A DNA stretch of 14,566 nt from JBKEBX01 sp047974615 (GCA_047974615.1 JBKECM010000037.1:1-14566), one strand, 5' to 3'; positions 1 to 6,802 are shown, numbered from the stretch's first letter. Made by a program: numbers and translations. The notes: generated from the letters alone by a model not told the origin.

Positions 1-120
1 ATCATTTGGCACGTAGCATAAAATTAGCACTCGTTCCTCGTTGATTTTATGCTATCTCACTATTTTTGTGCCATTGTCATTAGTAATATTTTTTTCTTTT
101 TTGACTTTTTCAGCACCCTC
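1..120. mobile_element. Partial MITE-like palindromic element, right end, family A (outer type)
   Basis: This is the right-hand part of a small non-coding element whose left part lies outside the window. It ends at 120 with the terminal sequence CAGCACCCTC, the same end as the complete copy at 13657-14021. Bases 34-120 align without gaps to 13935-14021 with two mismatches, and 16-38 are identical to 13746-13768. An internal hairpin pairs GCATAAAAT (16-24) with ATTTTATGC (44-52). No transposase is encoded, so it would have to be moved in trans. It interrupts the DUF5058-like gene exactly at its terminal GAGGGTGCTG. Here the internal TTCCT (34-38) is single and uninterrupted, which makes this copy the empty site for the nested insertion at the other end of the window. 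Confidence 0.8.
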
Positions 121-345
121 CATTGATAGTGCAACAACAAAAACTGATATTGCTGGACCAATAGCTACAATACCGCCTACTTTCAATGATGATTTTACTT
201 CATCATTAGTAAGCAAATTTGTTTCATTAATAAAAGATTTTGTTTTATTATAAATTAAATATGCTTGTAAAACTGCAAGCCCCACTGTAATTATTGCAAA
301 TATCCAAAAAATAGGACTAGTTGCTATTTGTAATGCATTATCCAT
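52..345 (-). pseudogene. DUF5058-like membrane protein, truncated by element insertion
   Basis: The reading frame has 97 codons, with ATG at 343-345 and a clear AGGAGG site at 352-358. Residues 1-75 look native and resemble the N-terminus of DUF5058 family membrane proteins, which I recall as roughly 230-240 residues. There is a hydrophobic segment at about residues 10-32 (motif SPIFWIFAI) and another at about 56-75. From residue 76 (EGAEKVKKEK onward) the codons come entirely from the inserted repeat, and a stop in the repeat ends the frame. The gene is therefore an N-terminal fragment with a 22-residue tail taken from the element. It follows ridA after 85 bases on the same strand, so the two were probably cotranscribed from the promoter before ridA. 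The family function is unknown to me; transport is a guess from the membrane segments. The rest of the gene may lie left of the window. Confidence 0.65.
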
Positions 346-430
346 TATTTCTACCTCCTAAGATTTCATAAAAATTCAATGTATCATTTTGCAATTTTTT
401 TAATATTCTCTTTGCTTTAAGATATTATTG

Positions 431-811
431 CTATTTCTTATAAGCAATAACTTCAATTTCTACAAGTGCATTTTTCGGTAATTTGCCAACTTCAAAAGAT
501 GCTCTTGCTGGATATGGTTCTGAAAAAAATGTATTATATACTTCATTCATTGCTACAAAGTCTTCGATATTATCTAAGTATACAGTAGTTTTAGCTACAT
601 CACTCATTTTGTAACCCGCTTCTTCTAAAATAGCTTTTGCATTTTCTAATGATTGCTTTGTTTGAGATTTAATATCTTCACCTGCAAATTCACCTGTTTC
701 ACTATTTATAGGTAACTGCCCTGATACATAAATAGTATTGCCAGCTAATATTGCTTGTGAATATGGTCCTATAGCTCCTGGTGCATTAGTTGACTTAATT
801 GATTCTAACAT
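431..811 (-). CDS. ridA: RidA family enamine/imine deaminase
   Basis: RidA (YjgF/YER057c/UK114 family) is a cytoplasmic trimer that hydrolyses reactive 2-aminoacrylate and other enamines or imines to the keto acid and ammonia. These intermediates are released by PLP-dependent dehydratases. Starting at ATG 809-811 gives 126 residues, the usual family length, beginning MLESIKSTNAPGAIGPYSQA. Arg103 (in PARASFEVGK) and Glu120 (in ALVEIEVIA) match the catalytic positions of the family. A longer frame reaching 865 is less likely, because GGAGG at 818-822 sits at the right distance from the 811 start and the extra residues are not family-like. The gene has a consensus promoter at 874-902 and a palindrome in its leader. 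Its neighbours are a YheO/DauR-type regulator upstream and a broken DUF5058-like gene downstream, which suggests an amino-acid catabolism setting. Confidence 0.93.
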   Translation of the reverse strand: MLESIKSTNAPGAIGPYSQAILAGNTIYVSGQLPINSETGEFAGEDIKSQTKQSLENAKAILEEAGYKMSDVAKTTVYLDNIEDFVAMNEVYNTFFSEPYPARASFEVGKLPKNALVEIEVIAYKK

Positions 812-841
812 TTCTTTTCCTCCATATTTTAAATTTTTATC

Positions 842-862
842 GTGATAATAATTTATTATCAC
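842..862 (-). promoter_or_regulatory. Palindrome in the ridA leader, candidate operator
   Basis: GTGATAATA and TATTATCAC form a perfect 9-bp inverted repeat around a 3-base centre. It begins about five bases past the expected transcription start of the ridA promoter (-10 box at 874-879). A symmetric site in this place fits a roadblock operator. The nearest regulator gene is the YheO/DauR-type protein at 1028-1672. A leader RNA stem is the alternative. Confidence 0.45.
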
Positions 863-873
863 CAATTAATTGT

Positions 874-902
874 ATTATATCTATAAATAATTTAATTGTC
901 AA
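874..902 (-). promoter_or_regulatory. Sigma-A promoter for ridA-DUF5058
   Basis: On the minus strand TTGACA (897-902) and TATAAT (874-879) are separated by 17 bases. All twelve positions match the vegetative promoter consensus. The predicted start lies near 867, about 56 bases before the ridA ATG. It lies downstream of the terminator of the regulator gene, so ridA is an independent transcription unit. Confidence 0.85.
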
Positions 903-965
903 TATTTTTTGTGAAATTACTAAAAAATTTTTTATTAAAGTTTATTTTTTTGTTATTTTGTATAA

Positions 966-1009
966 CAAAAAAAATAAATATACAATAATTTACAAATTAT
1001 TGTATATTT
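966..1009 (-). terminator. Intrinsic terminator after the YheO-type regulator
   Basis: A perfect 16-bp AT-rich stem (976-991 with 994-1009) is followed on the minus strand by a U-rich run (complement of the A-run at 967-974). It starts 19 bases after the stop codon of the regulator gene. A second small stem (GTTAT 952-956 with ATAAC 962-966) overlaps its tail. The stem has almost no GC, so efficiency is uncertain, but the position and U-tract fit termination before the ridA promoter. Confidence 0.65.
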
Positions 1010-1027
1010 ATAATTGAAAAAATATCT

Positions 1028-1672
1028 TTATATACTTTGTTTTTTAAGTTTACCTAAATATCTATATACTGTGGCATCTGATACCTTTAAAACATCTGCG
1101 GTTTGAGATACTGCACCCTTTATAAGAAATACCCCTTTTTCATTTAATTCACTAACTATTTTAATTTTCTCATCTTGTTCCATTCTTTCAGGAGGTATGT
1201 CATATGCATTAACAATATTTTGAATAATGTCAATAGTAAGTTCATTTGCATTATGGCTAAAAGTTTCTGAAATATGATCTTCCTGAACACTTACATTACT
1301 TAACATATTGTCAATAAAACCTTTCATAACTCTAACCTTTTCCAAGTCCATATTCAAACAAAGCATACCCACTATTCTCTCTTTATTATCTCTTATAAAA
1401 TATGTAGCTGATCTCATTTCTTTACCTGTTTTCGATTTCCCACTATAGTTAGATACATATTTCATTTTATTATATTTGTTATTTTTCAAAATTTCCAAAA
1501 CTAAATCTGTTGCAGGTGCACCAATTTCTCGTCCACTTAAATGCCCATTTCTTATTGCCACTACTGAATTTTCTAAATCTGTCATATCATGCAACACAAT
1601 TTCAGTATCATTACCTAAAAAATCCGCTAAAAAATCAACTATAGATATATAATTATTTAAATTCTTATTCAT
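1028..1672 (-). CDS. YheO/DauR-type PAS-HTH transcriptional regulator
   Basis: This 214-residue cytoplasmic DNA-binding protein has the layout of the YheO/DauR family. A PAS-like sensor domain occupies about residues 5-115, with the typical TEIVLHDMTDLENSVVAI segment and NGHLSGREIGAPATD at about 42-56. A C-terminal helix-turn-helix lies at about 150-210, with QTADVLKVSDATVYRYLGKL as the recognition region. DauR of Pseudomonas represses D-arginine catabolism genes; the ligand here is unknown. The start is ATG 1670-1672, preceded by GAGGTG at 1678-1683. It is followed by a terminator and then by ridA and a DUF5058-like gene on the same strand. The setting suggests that it controls those genes, and the leader palindrome at 842-862 is a possible target. 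Family assignment is firm; the target is inference. Confidence 0.88.
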   Translation of the reverse strand: MNKNLNNYISIVDFLADFLGNDTEIVLHDMTDLENSVVAIRNGHLSGREIGAPATDLVLEILKNNKYNKMKYVSNYSGKSKTGKEMRSATYFIRDNKERIVGMLCLNMDLEKVRVMKGFIDNMLSNVSVQEDHISETFSHNANELTIDIIQNIVNAYDIPPERMEQDEKIKIVSELNEKGVFLIKGAVSQTADVLKVSDATVYRYLGKLKKQSI

Positions 1673-2032
1673 TCAACACCTCTTGTCATTGCTTTTGTTC
1701 TTTTGACTTAAAATTTTACTTGCTAATTTATAATACCATATTTTAATAGTATTTTACAATAAAAATAAATTCATTTTACCATTTAAGTAAGTAAATTTAT
1801 CATGAATTGACTTAAACGCCTTCTAAATCAGCTATTTACATATACAATTTTACAATATTAAATAATATTTTATTAGCCTTGTAATAAACATACATTAAAA
1901 AATCCTTTTTTAAATTTAGAAATATTAATTCATAAATATGTTTTCATACTTATTAGTAATTATTTTTCTATATTTAAAACGTTCTCTAAGATTATTTTGA
2001 ACTTGTATTAAAATATTTGAAAATATTGTTAT
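1673..2032. other. AT-rich intergenic region without a gene
   Basis: About 360 bases lie between the regulator start and the second mobile element. Apart from the possible promoter at 1730-1759 I see only short palindromes such as AATATT-AAAT-AATATT and a spaced TTAAGT...ACTTAA pair. No reading frame has a ribosome binding site and a protein-like sequence, and I recognise no riboswitch or RNA gene. It may be decayed sequence left by earlier insertions. Confidence 0.5.
1730..1759 (-). promoter_or_regulatory. Possible promoter of the YheO-type regulator
   Basis: On the minus strand TTGTAA (1754-1759) and TATTAT (1730-1735) are 18 bases apart, each close to consensus. They lie about 58 bases before the regulator start codon. 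In such AT-rich DNA chance matches are common, so this is a tentative call. Confidence 0.4.
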
Positions 2033-2342
2033 TAGGCATCATTGCAAAATGTAATTATGCCAAGATTTGTGAAACAAATCCAAGACGCCCTAAAATACAA
2101 CAGTTTTATAAATTGCTAAAAGTCAAATGACTTCCCCTCGAGTGGGTTTAAACTCCCACTCTTAGTAGATTAAGCGTTGACCCTTATTAACATATACTAA
2201 AGTATTAGTATACTTGGGTGACACTCTTATTAACATACATTAAATTATACTTCACTATGGGTAACACCCTTATAAAAGGGACTCTAAAAGATGAGTTTTT
2301 GTCTAACGACAAATAAAATGGAGTATTTTGCAACGTTGTCTA
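2033..2342. mobile_element. MITE-like element, family B, about 310 bp
   Basis: The ends are imperfect terminal inverted repeats of about 18 bp. The left end is TAGGCATCATTGCAAAAT (2033-2050). The right end (2325-2342) read on the minus strand is TAGACAACGTTGCAAAAT, so 15 of 18 positions match. ATTGTTAT (2025-2032) just outside the left end and ATTGTTTT (2343-2350) just outside the right end differ at one base and may be an 8-bp target duplication. Inside are a GATTTGT-GAA-ACAAATC hairpin (2064-2080), a GAGTGGG/CCCACTC stem near 2140-2161, and three units of a 43-bp tandem repeat from 2181. There is no open frame of note. The parent transposase family is not evident to me. It is unrelated in sequence to the elements at the window ends. 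Confidence 0.6.
2181..2280. repeat. Three tandem 43-bp units inside the family B element
   Basis: CCCTTATTAACATATACTAAA (2181-2201) recurs as CTCTTATTAACATACATTAAA (2224-2244), with 18 of 21 positions shared. A shortened third unit begins at 2267 with CCCTTAT. The spacing is exactly 43 bases both times. The first unit also holds an 8-bp inverted repeat, TATACTAA-AGTA-TTAGTATA. The function is unknown; the repeats probably arose by slippage inside the element. Confidence 0.6.
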
Positions 2343-2407
2343 ATTGTTTTTTTTCTATAATGTTATTATGTCAACCCTATGAGGTTATTTATCTGTTCGA
2401 TAAACTA

Positions 2408-3166
2408 CTACAAATACAGTTTATTTTCTTTCCTATCTGAACAAACTTTTTTCATTCCCATTACCGCAGCTTTTACTACAACAGAATTTAATTTTCTTGC
2501 TTTATTTGGACATTCTGCTATACATCGCATACAAGATATACATTTTTTAGTATCTGTTTCCTTTGGATTTGAATAACTAATAGCTTCTACTGGACATCTG
2601 TCTATGCATTTACCACATTTATTACATTTAGAACCAGCTTTTGGTTTTAATGGGCCACCGCTATATTCTTTATATGGTTGATTCCCTGGTACTACTAAAT
2701 CATCGCTATTATCTATTTTTAGTTTTTCCAGTATTTTTTCAGCAAACAAATTTAACTCATTAATATCACTACCATCAGGTCTTGCTTTTCCAAATTCTTT
2801 CATTATAGAATGTTCAGCCACAACTTCCATAGCAGCAACAGACGTAAAATTTCTGCTATGGACTAAATTTTTAAGCTCAAGCAGTGTATCATCAATCGCT
2901 CTATTTCCAAAAACAGCTACAAGAACCACTTTTGCTCCATTCCCTTTCATTTGACTTATTCTTTCTACAACTATAGAAGGTACTCTGCCACCATAAGATG
3001 GTACTGCTATAATTACAACATCATCTTTTTCAAACACTGTATTAGAAAAATCTACACTTTTATCTGCCAAATCTACCTCATTATTAATAGGAAAACTTTT
3101 CACTAAAATGTCAACTACCTTTTTAACGCCACCCGTAGGGCTAAAATAAACTCCATAATTACTCAT
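2408..3166 (-). CDS. EFR1-type flavodoxin/ferredoxin fusion protein
   Basis: This 252-residue soluble protein joins a flavodoxin-like N-terminal domain (about 1-150; phosphate loop YFSPTGGVKKV at 7-17 and VPSYGGRVPS at 55-64) to a C-terminal 2[4Fe-4S] ferredoxin domain. The first cluster has Cys181, 184, 187 and 191 (CxxCxxCxxxCP). The second has Cys209, 212, 215 and 219. All eight ligands are present. NCBI calls such proteins EFR1 family. They are presumed to carry electrons between FMN and iron-sulfur clusters in anaerobes; the partners are unknown. The start ATG 3164-3166 overlaps the end of the HxlR gene (ATGAGTAA), so translation is probably coupled and both come from the promoter at 3551-3579. 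The context suggests induction by an electrophile or redox signal. Confidence 0.88.
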   Translation of the reverse strand: MSNYGVYFSPTGGVKKVVDILVKSFPINNEVDLADKSVDFSNTVFEKDDVVIIAVPSYGGRVPSIVVERISQMKGNGAKVVLVAVFGNRAIDDTLLELKNLVHSRNFTSVAAMEVVAEHSIMKEFGKARPDGSDINELNLFAEKILEKLKIDNSDDLVVPGNQPYKEYSGGPLKPKAGSKCNKCGKCIDRCPVEAISYSNPKETDTKKCISCMRCIAECPNKARKLNSVVVKAAVMGMKKVCSDRKENKLYL

Positions 3167-3512
3167 TATTAATAGTTCCTCCTTTCATATACATATCTTG
3201 ATATTGTGTTCCCCAGTCCAAAACATTTAACAACACTTTGCTCAAATTTTCTCCCATAGTAGTTAATGAATATTCTGCCCTAGGTGGATTTGAATCAACT
3301 AATGTTCTTTTAATTAAATGATCTTTTTCCAATTCTTTTAAACTTTGAGATAACATTCTATCACTAATATTTGGAATTGTATTTTTAAATTCTGAAAAAC
3401 GTAATGAAGTTTCTTTATATCTCAATAAATCACGTATAATTTGCCACTTCCATTTTGTTCCAATTAATGACACTGTTGTTGCTATTGGACATTCTAATTT
3501 ATTTTTTTCCAT
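3159..3512 (-). CDS. HxlR family winged-helix redox-type regulator
   Basis: This 117-residue DNA-binding protein has the HxlR/DUF24 winged-helix fold over about residues 8-105. It carries the family pattern CPIATTVSLIGTKWKWQIIRDLL, then LRFSEFKNTIPNISDRMLSQSLKELEKDHLI and the wing segment PPRAEYSLTTMGENL. Cys8 sits where YodB, HypR and related regulators keep the N-terminal cysteine that senses quinones, diamide or disulfide stress. ATG 3510-3512 is preceded by AAGGAG at 3518-3523. It overlaps the flavoprotein gene by eight bases. Its promoter carries TACT-N7-AGTA over the -10 box, matching what I recall as the YodB/CatR box of Bacillus subtilis, so autorepression is likely. The family call is firm; the inducing signal is inference. 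Confidence 0.93.
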   Translation of the reverse strand: MEKNKLECPIATTVSLIGTKWKWQIIRDLLRYKETSLRFSEFKNTIPNISDRMLSQSLKELEKDHLIKRTLVDSNPPRAEYSLTTMGENLSKVLLNVLDWGTQYQDMYMKGGTINNE

Positions 3513-3539
3513 AAAACTCCTTACTAATAAATATTTAAT

Positions 3540-3554
3540 TACTTTTAGTTAGTA
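3540..3554 (-). promoter_or_regulatory. TACT-N7-AGTA operator candidate for the HxlR regulator
   Basis: TACT (3540-3543) and AGTA (3551-3554) are separated by seven bases. This is the spacing and sequence I recall as the consensus of YodB/CatR, members of the same regulator family. The right half overlaps the -10 box at 3551-3556, so a bound repressor would block RNA polymerase. A second TACTAA half-site lies at 3522-3527. Confidence 0.6.
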
Positions 3555-3579
3555 TATGATAAATATTAATTAATGTCAA
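3551..3579 (-). promoter_or_regulatory. Sigma-A promoter for HxlR-flavoprotein operon
   Basis: On the minus strand TTGACA (3574-3579) and TATACT (3551-3556) are separated by 17 bases. The predicted start is near 3544, about 32 bases before the regulator ATG. Confidence 0.8.
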
Positions 3580-3610
3580 GTAATTTGCTTGCAGTCATTT
3601 ATTTTATTTT

Positions 3611-3647
3611 TCAACGTTTTGGATTTGTTTCACAAATCTAAACATTG
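3611..3647. repeat. Hairpin related to the family B element; possible terminator
   Basis: Bases 3615-3639 match the reverse complement of 2063-2087 inside the family B element at 24 of 25 positions, centred on GATTTGT-TTC-ACAAATC. Outer bases CAACGTTTT and AAACATTG extend the stem, with a bulge. Read on the plus strand it is followed by a run of six T; on the minus strand, where hemW ends at 3658, no U-tract follows. It is either a remnant of that repeat family or a dispersed hairpin. It may mark the end of the hemW unit, but the polarity of the T-run argues against a simple hemW terminator. Confidence 0.5.
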
Positions 3648-3657
3648 TTTTTTATTA

Positions 3658-4770
3658 CTATAACAATAATTTTTCTATGACATAATTTAAGACATTAAAT
3701 CCATTTTCCGTAGCAAATAAATCATCATTATTTTTAACTAAAAGACCTTTTAGCACTAAATCTTCTATCTTTTCACCGTAAATTTCATAAAAATCTAAAT
3801 CGAACTTTTCTTTAAATTTTTTCATATTTATACCTTTTGTCATTCTTAAACCCAAAAAGACAAATTCTTCGATTTCCATTTCTTTTGATAAAACTTCTAC
3901 CTCATTTTTTTTATTTTCAATTAAATAGTCATCTAATGAAGCAGTATTTGATTTTCTTTCGTTATATATTTTACTATGGGCATTTAAACCAAAACCATAG
4001 TAATTATCTAACTCCCAATAAATAATATTATGTTTACACTCATAACCTTTTTTTGAATAGTTAGAAACTTCATATTTATAGTAATCATTTTCTCTTAGAA
4101 CATCACAACATAACTTATTAAACAAAATATCTTCCTCTTCAGTAGGTAATTTAAGTTTTTTCTCGGAATTTAAGTTAAAAAAAACAGTCCCCTCTTCTAT
4201 TATAAGGGAATAGGCAGAAATATGTTCAGGTTCAGGTTTAAGTTTAACTATTTTTTCAAGAGTTTCTTTAAAATCTGCAACAGTCTGTCCAGGTAAAGTA
4301 TACATTAAATCCACATTAATATTATTAAATCCAACTTTTCTAGCAATTAGAAATTTATTTAAAAAAACCTCATAACTATGTGTTCTACCAAGTTTCTTAA
4401 GTATCTCATCATTACAACTTTGTAAACCAAAACTTAATCTATTAACACCTAATTTTAATAACCTTTGCAGATATTTTTCATCAACGGTATCAGGATTTGC
4501 TTCAACAGTAAATTCATATTGAGATTCTATATTTTTTTCCATAACAGCTTCAATTATCATTTCCATATATTGAATAGGTAACACAGTAGGTGTACCACCC
4601 CCAATGAATATAGTTTGAATAGTTTCATTAATGACACATTTTCTTATTTCTTCACATAAACTTTTAGTATAATCTTCCATTTGATTTTCTTTATTAGAAA
4701 AAGAAAGAAAATCACAATAATTACATTTAGAAACACAAAATGGTATATGTATATATATCCCTGTCTTCAA
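3658..4770 (-). CDS. hemW: Radical SAM heme chaperone HemW
   Basis: HemW binds heme and delivers it to respiratory or other heme proteins; it was long mis-annotated as oxygen-independent coproporphyrinogen III oxidase. The 370 residues are close to the family length. The radical SAM motif CxxxCxxC is Cys12, Cys16 and Cys19, followed by GGGTPT (57-62) and GLQS near 115-118. HNxxYW (His247 to Trp252), which separates HemW from true HemN, is present. The start codon is TTG (4768-4770), supported by GAGGTG at 4776-4781 and by the conserved N-terminus MKTGIYIHIPFC. It lies after lepA on the same strand, the usual order in Clostridia, but 214 bases separate them and a long palindrome sits between, so it may have its own promoter. 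Confidence 0.95.
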   Translation of the reverse strand: MKTGIYIHIPFCVSKCNYCDFLSFSNKENQMEDYTKSLCEEIRKCVINETIQTIFIGGGTPTVLPIQYMEMIIEAVMEKNIESQYEFTVEANPDTVDEKYLQRLLKLGVNRLSFGLQSCNDEILKKLGRTHSYEVFLNKFLIARKVGFNNINVDLMYTLPGQTVADFKETLEKIVKLKPEPEHISAYSLIIEEGTVFFNLNSEKKLKLPTEEEDILFNKLCCDVLRENDYYKYEVSNYSKKGYECKHNIIYWELDNYYGFGLNAHSKIYNERKSNTASLDDYLIENKKNEVEVLSKEMEIEEFVFLGLRMTKGINMKKFKEKFDLDFYEIYGEKIEDLVLKGLLVKNNDDLFATENGFNVLNYVIEKLLL

Positions 4771-4775
4771 ATAAA

Positions 4776-4781
4776 CACCTC
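4776..4781 (-). promoter_or_regulatory. Ribosome binding site for the TTG start of hemW
   Basis: GAGGTG on the minus strand lies five bases before the TTG codon at 4768-4770. No in-frame ATG gives a better start, so this site decides the start codon. Confidence 0.7.
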
Positions 4782-4827
4782 ATTTTTAAGTCTTCGCAAC
4801 TTAAAGTTGCTGTATATTTTTTCAAAT

Positions 4828-4868
4828 AATAATAGGATCATAAGTTTAAAACTTACAATCCTATTATT
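4828..4868. repeat. Long AT-rich palindrome between lepA and hemW
   Basis: Two 20-base arms pair at 18 of 20 positions around one central base. The outer arms are AATAATAGGAT and ATCCTATTATT. A second perfect stem, GCAACTT-A-AAGTTGC, lies at 4796-4810 just before the hemW ribosome binding site. The long stem could end lepA transcription, act as an mRNA processing site, or be a small repeat. No strong U-tract follows on the minus strand. Confidence 0.6.
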
Positions 4869-4984
4869 CATTTTAGATATAAAAAATGCAAATACTTAAA
4901 TTACAAAATATGCACAAGTTATTTCACTATTTAGTAGTAAAACTTCATTTTTGATTTATCATAATTGTATAACTATCATTAATA

Positions 4985-6802
4985 CTAATCATCAAGTTTC
5001 AAAACACTCATAAATGCACTTTGAGGCAATTCCACATTACCGATTTGTCTCATACGTTTTTTACCTTCTTTTTGTTTTTCAAGTAACTTTCTTTTTCTTG
5101 AAATGTCACCACCATAACATTTAGCTAAAACGTCTTTTCTCATAGCACGAACTGTTTCACGTGCAATAATTTTATTACCTACACTAGCTTGAATAGGAAT
5201 CTCAAACATATGTCTTGGAATTTCTTCTTTAAGTTTTTCAGCCATTTTCTTACCGCGGTCATAAGCAGAAGATTTATGCACAATAAAAGATAAAGCATCT
5301 ACAACTTCTTTATTTACTTGCATATCAAGTTTTACAAGCTCACTAGTTTCATATCCTTTAAGTTCATAATCAAAAGATGCATATCCTCTACTTCTCGATT
5401 TAAGAACATCAAAAAAATCATATATTATTTCGTTTAAAGGTATTATATAAGTTAATTTAGCTCTAGTTTCTTCTAAATATTCCATAGACACATATTCCCC
5501 ACGTCTATTTTGACATAACTCCATTATAGGTCCTATAAAATCTGAGGGTAAAATAATTTCAGCCTTTACAACAGGTTCTTCCATATATTTTATTAGTGTT
5601 GGATCAGGTAAATCGGCAGGATTAGATAAATCTATCATAGAACCATCAGTCATATATATTTTATATATAACACTAGGTGCAGTAGTAACAAGATCGAGAT
5701 TGAACTCTCTTTCTAACCTTTCTTGAATTATCTCTAAGTGAAGTAATCCTAAAAAACCACATCTAAATCCAAAACCTAAAGCAGCACTTGTTTCAGCTTC
5801 AAATTGTAAAGATGCGTCATTAAGTTGTAGTTTTTCTAAAGCTTCTCTAAGGTCACCATATTTTGCTCCATCAGCAGGAAACAAACCACAATAAACCATA
5901 GGATTTACTTTTTTATATCCCGGAAAAGGTTCTACACTTCCCCCCGTTGCATTTGTTACAGTGTCGCCTATTTGCGTATCTCTTACATTTTTTATACTTG
6001 CAGTAAAATATCCAACGTCACCAGCAAATAAACCATCATTTGCCATAAATTTACCGGGAGCAAAAAAACCAGTTTCTACGATTTCATAAGTTTTATCAGT
6101 AGCTATAAGTTTTACACTATCCCCTTTTTTCATTTTTCCGTCAAACACACGAACAAAAACGATTATACCTCTATATTGATCAAAAAAACAGTCAAAAATA
6201 AGTGCCTTAAGAGGCTTATTTATATCTCCCATTGGAGCAGGAACAGCTTTAACTATTGTGTCAAATACAGCTTCGATATTTAAGTTTGTTTTTGCACTTA
6301 TTAAAGGTGCATCTTCAGCAGGTATACCTATAATATCTTCGATTTGTTTAATAACACGACTAGGATCTGCACTAGGTAAGTCAATTTTATTTATTACTGG
6401 TGCAACCTCAAGGTTATTATCAATAGCTAAATAAACATTAGCTAAAGTTTGTGCTTCAACACCTTGTGCTGCGTCAACTACAAGCAAAGCACCTTCGCAA
6501 GCTGCTAAGCTACGTGAAACTTCATAGTTAAAGTCAACATGACCCGGTGTATCTATAAGGTTAAATACATATTCTTCTCCGTTAGAATCTTTATGAATAA
6601 GACGAACAGCCTGTGCTTTTATGGTGATACCTCTTTCACGCTCTATATCCATATTATCAAGTACTTGATTACTCATTTCACGTTCAGTAAGTAACCCCGT
6701 TTGCTGGATAAGTCTATCAGCAAGAGTACTTTTACCGTGGTCTATGTGAGCAACAATACAAAAATTTCTAATATTTTTTTGTCTGTCATTAGTTTGTGAC
6801 AT
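4985..6802 (-). CDS. lepA: Elongation factor 4 (LepA), ribosome-associated GTPase
   Basis: LepA/EF4 is a GTPase that binds the ribosome, promotes back-translocation in vitro and affects translation initiation and ribosome assembly in vivo. With ATG 6800-6802 the protein has 605 residues, the family norm. It shows G1 AHIDHGKST (18-26), G2 RGITI (57-61), G3 DTPGH (84-88) and G4 NKID (138-141). EF-G-like domains follow, and the family-specific C-terminal domain ends KKRMRQIGNVELPQSAF. A TTG four codons upstream is in frame, but it overlaps the GGAGG at 6807-6811 that serves the ATG, so the ATG start is preferred. It follows the TPR gene, with a 54-base palindrome in the 109-base gap, and precedes hemW. 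Confidence 0.97.
   Translation of the reverse strand: MSQTNDRQKNIRNFCIVAHIDHGKSTLADRLIQQTGLLTEREMSNQVLDNMDIERERGITIKAQAVRLIHKDSNGEEYVFNLIDTPGHVDFNYEVSRSLAACEGALLVVDAAQGVEAQTLANVYLAIDNNLEVAPVINKIDLPSADPSRVIKQIEDIIGIPAEDAPLISAKTNLNIEAVFDTIVKAVPAPMGDINKPLKALIFDCFFDQYRGIIVFVRVFDGKMKKGDSVKLIATDKTYEIVETGFFAPGKFMANDGLFAGDVGYFTASIKNVRDTQIGDTVTNATGGSVEPFPGYKKVNPMVYCGLFPADGAKYGDLREALEKLQLNDASLQFEAETSAALGFGFRCGFLGLLHLEIIQERLEREFNLDLVTTAPSVIYKIYMTDGSMIDLSNPADLPDPTLIKYMEEPVVKAEIILPSDFIGPIMELCQNRRGEYVSMEYLEETRAKLTYIIPLNEIIYDFFDVLKSRSRGYASFDYELKGYETSELVKLDMQVNKEVVDALSFIVHKSSAYDRGKKMAEKLKEEIPRHMFEIPIQASVGNKIIARETVRAMRKDVLAKCYGGDISRKRKLLEKQKEGKKRMRQIGNVELPQSAFMSVLKLDD

Noticed and set aside
812..865. Extended N-terminus of RidA
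   Set aside because: The added residues are not family-like and cover the leader palindrome and the GGAGG site; the 126-residue form matches the family.
2181..2280. Regular repeats that could suggest a small CRISPR array
   Set aside because: The repeated unit is continuous at 43-bp spacing, with similar rather than unique sequence between repeats, only two and a part units, and no cas genes nearby.
2388..2404. TTTATC-TGTTC-GATAAA hairpin after the flavoprotein as a terminator
   Set aside because: The stem has only six pairs and no U-tract follows on the minus strand.
2379..2576. Plus-strand frame overlapping the flavoprotein end
   Set aside because: It is antisense to the ferredoxin domain with all eight cluster cysteines, so the minus-strand gene is real.
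3658..4770. Coproporphyrinogen III oxidase (HemN)
   Set aside because: The HNxxYW motif, shorter length and position next to lepA identify HemW; no other heme biosynthesis gene is present.
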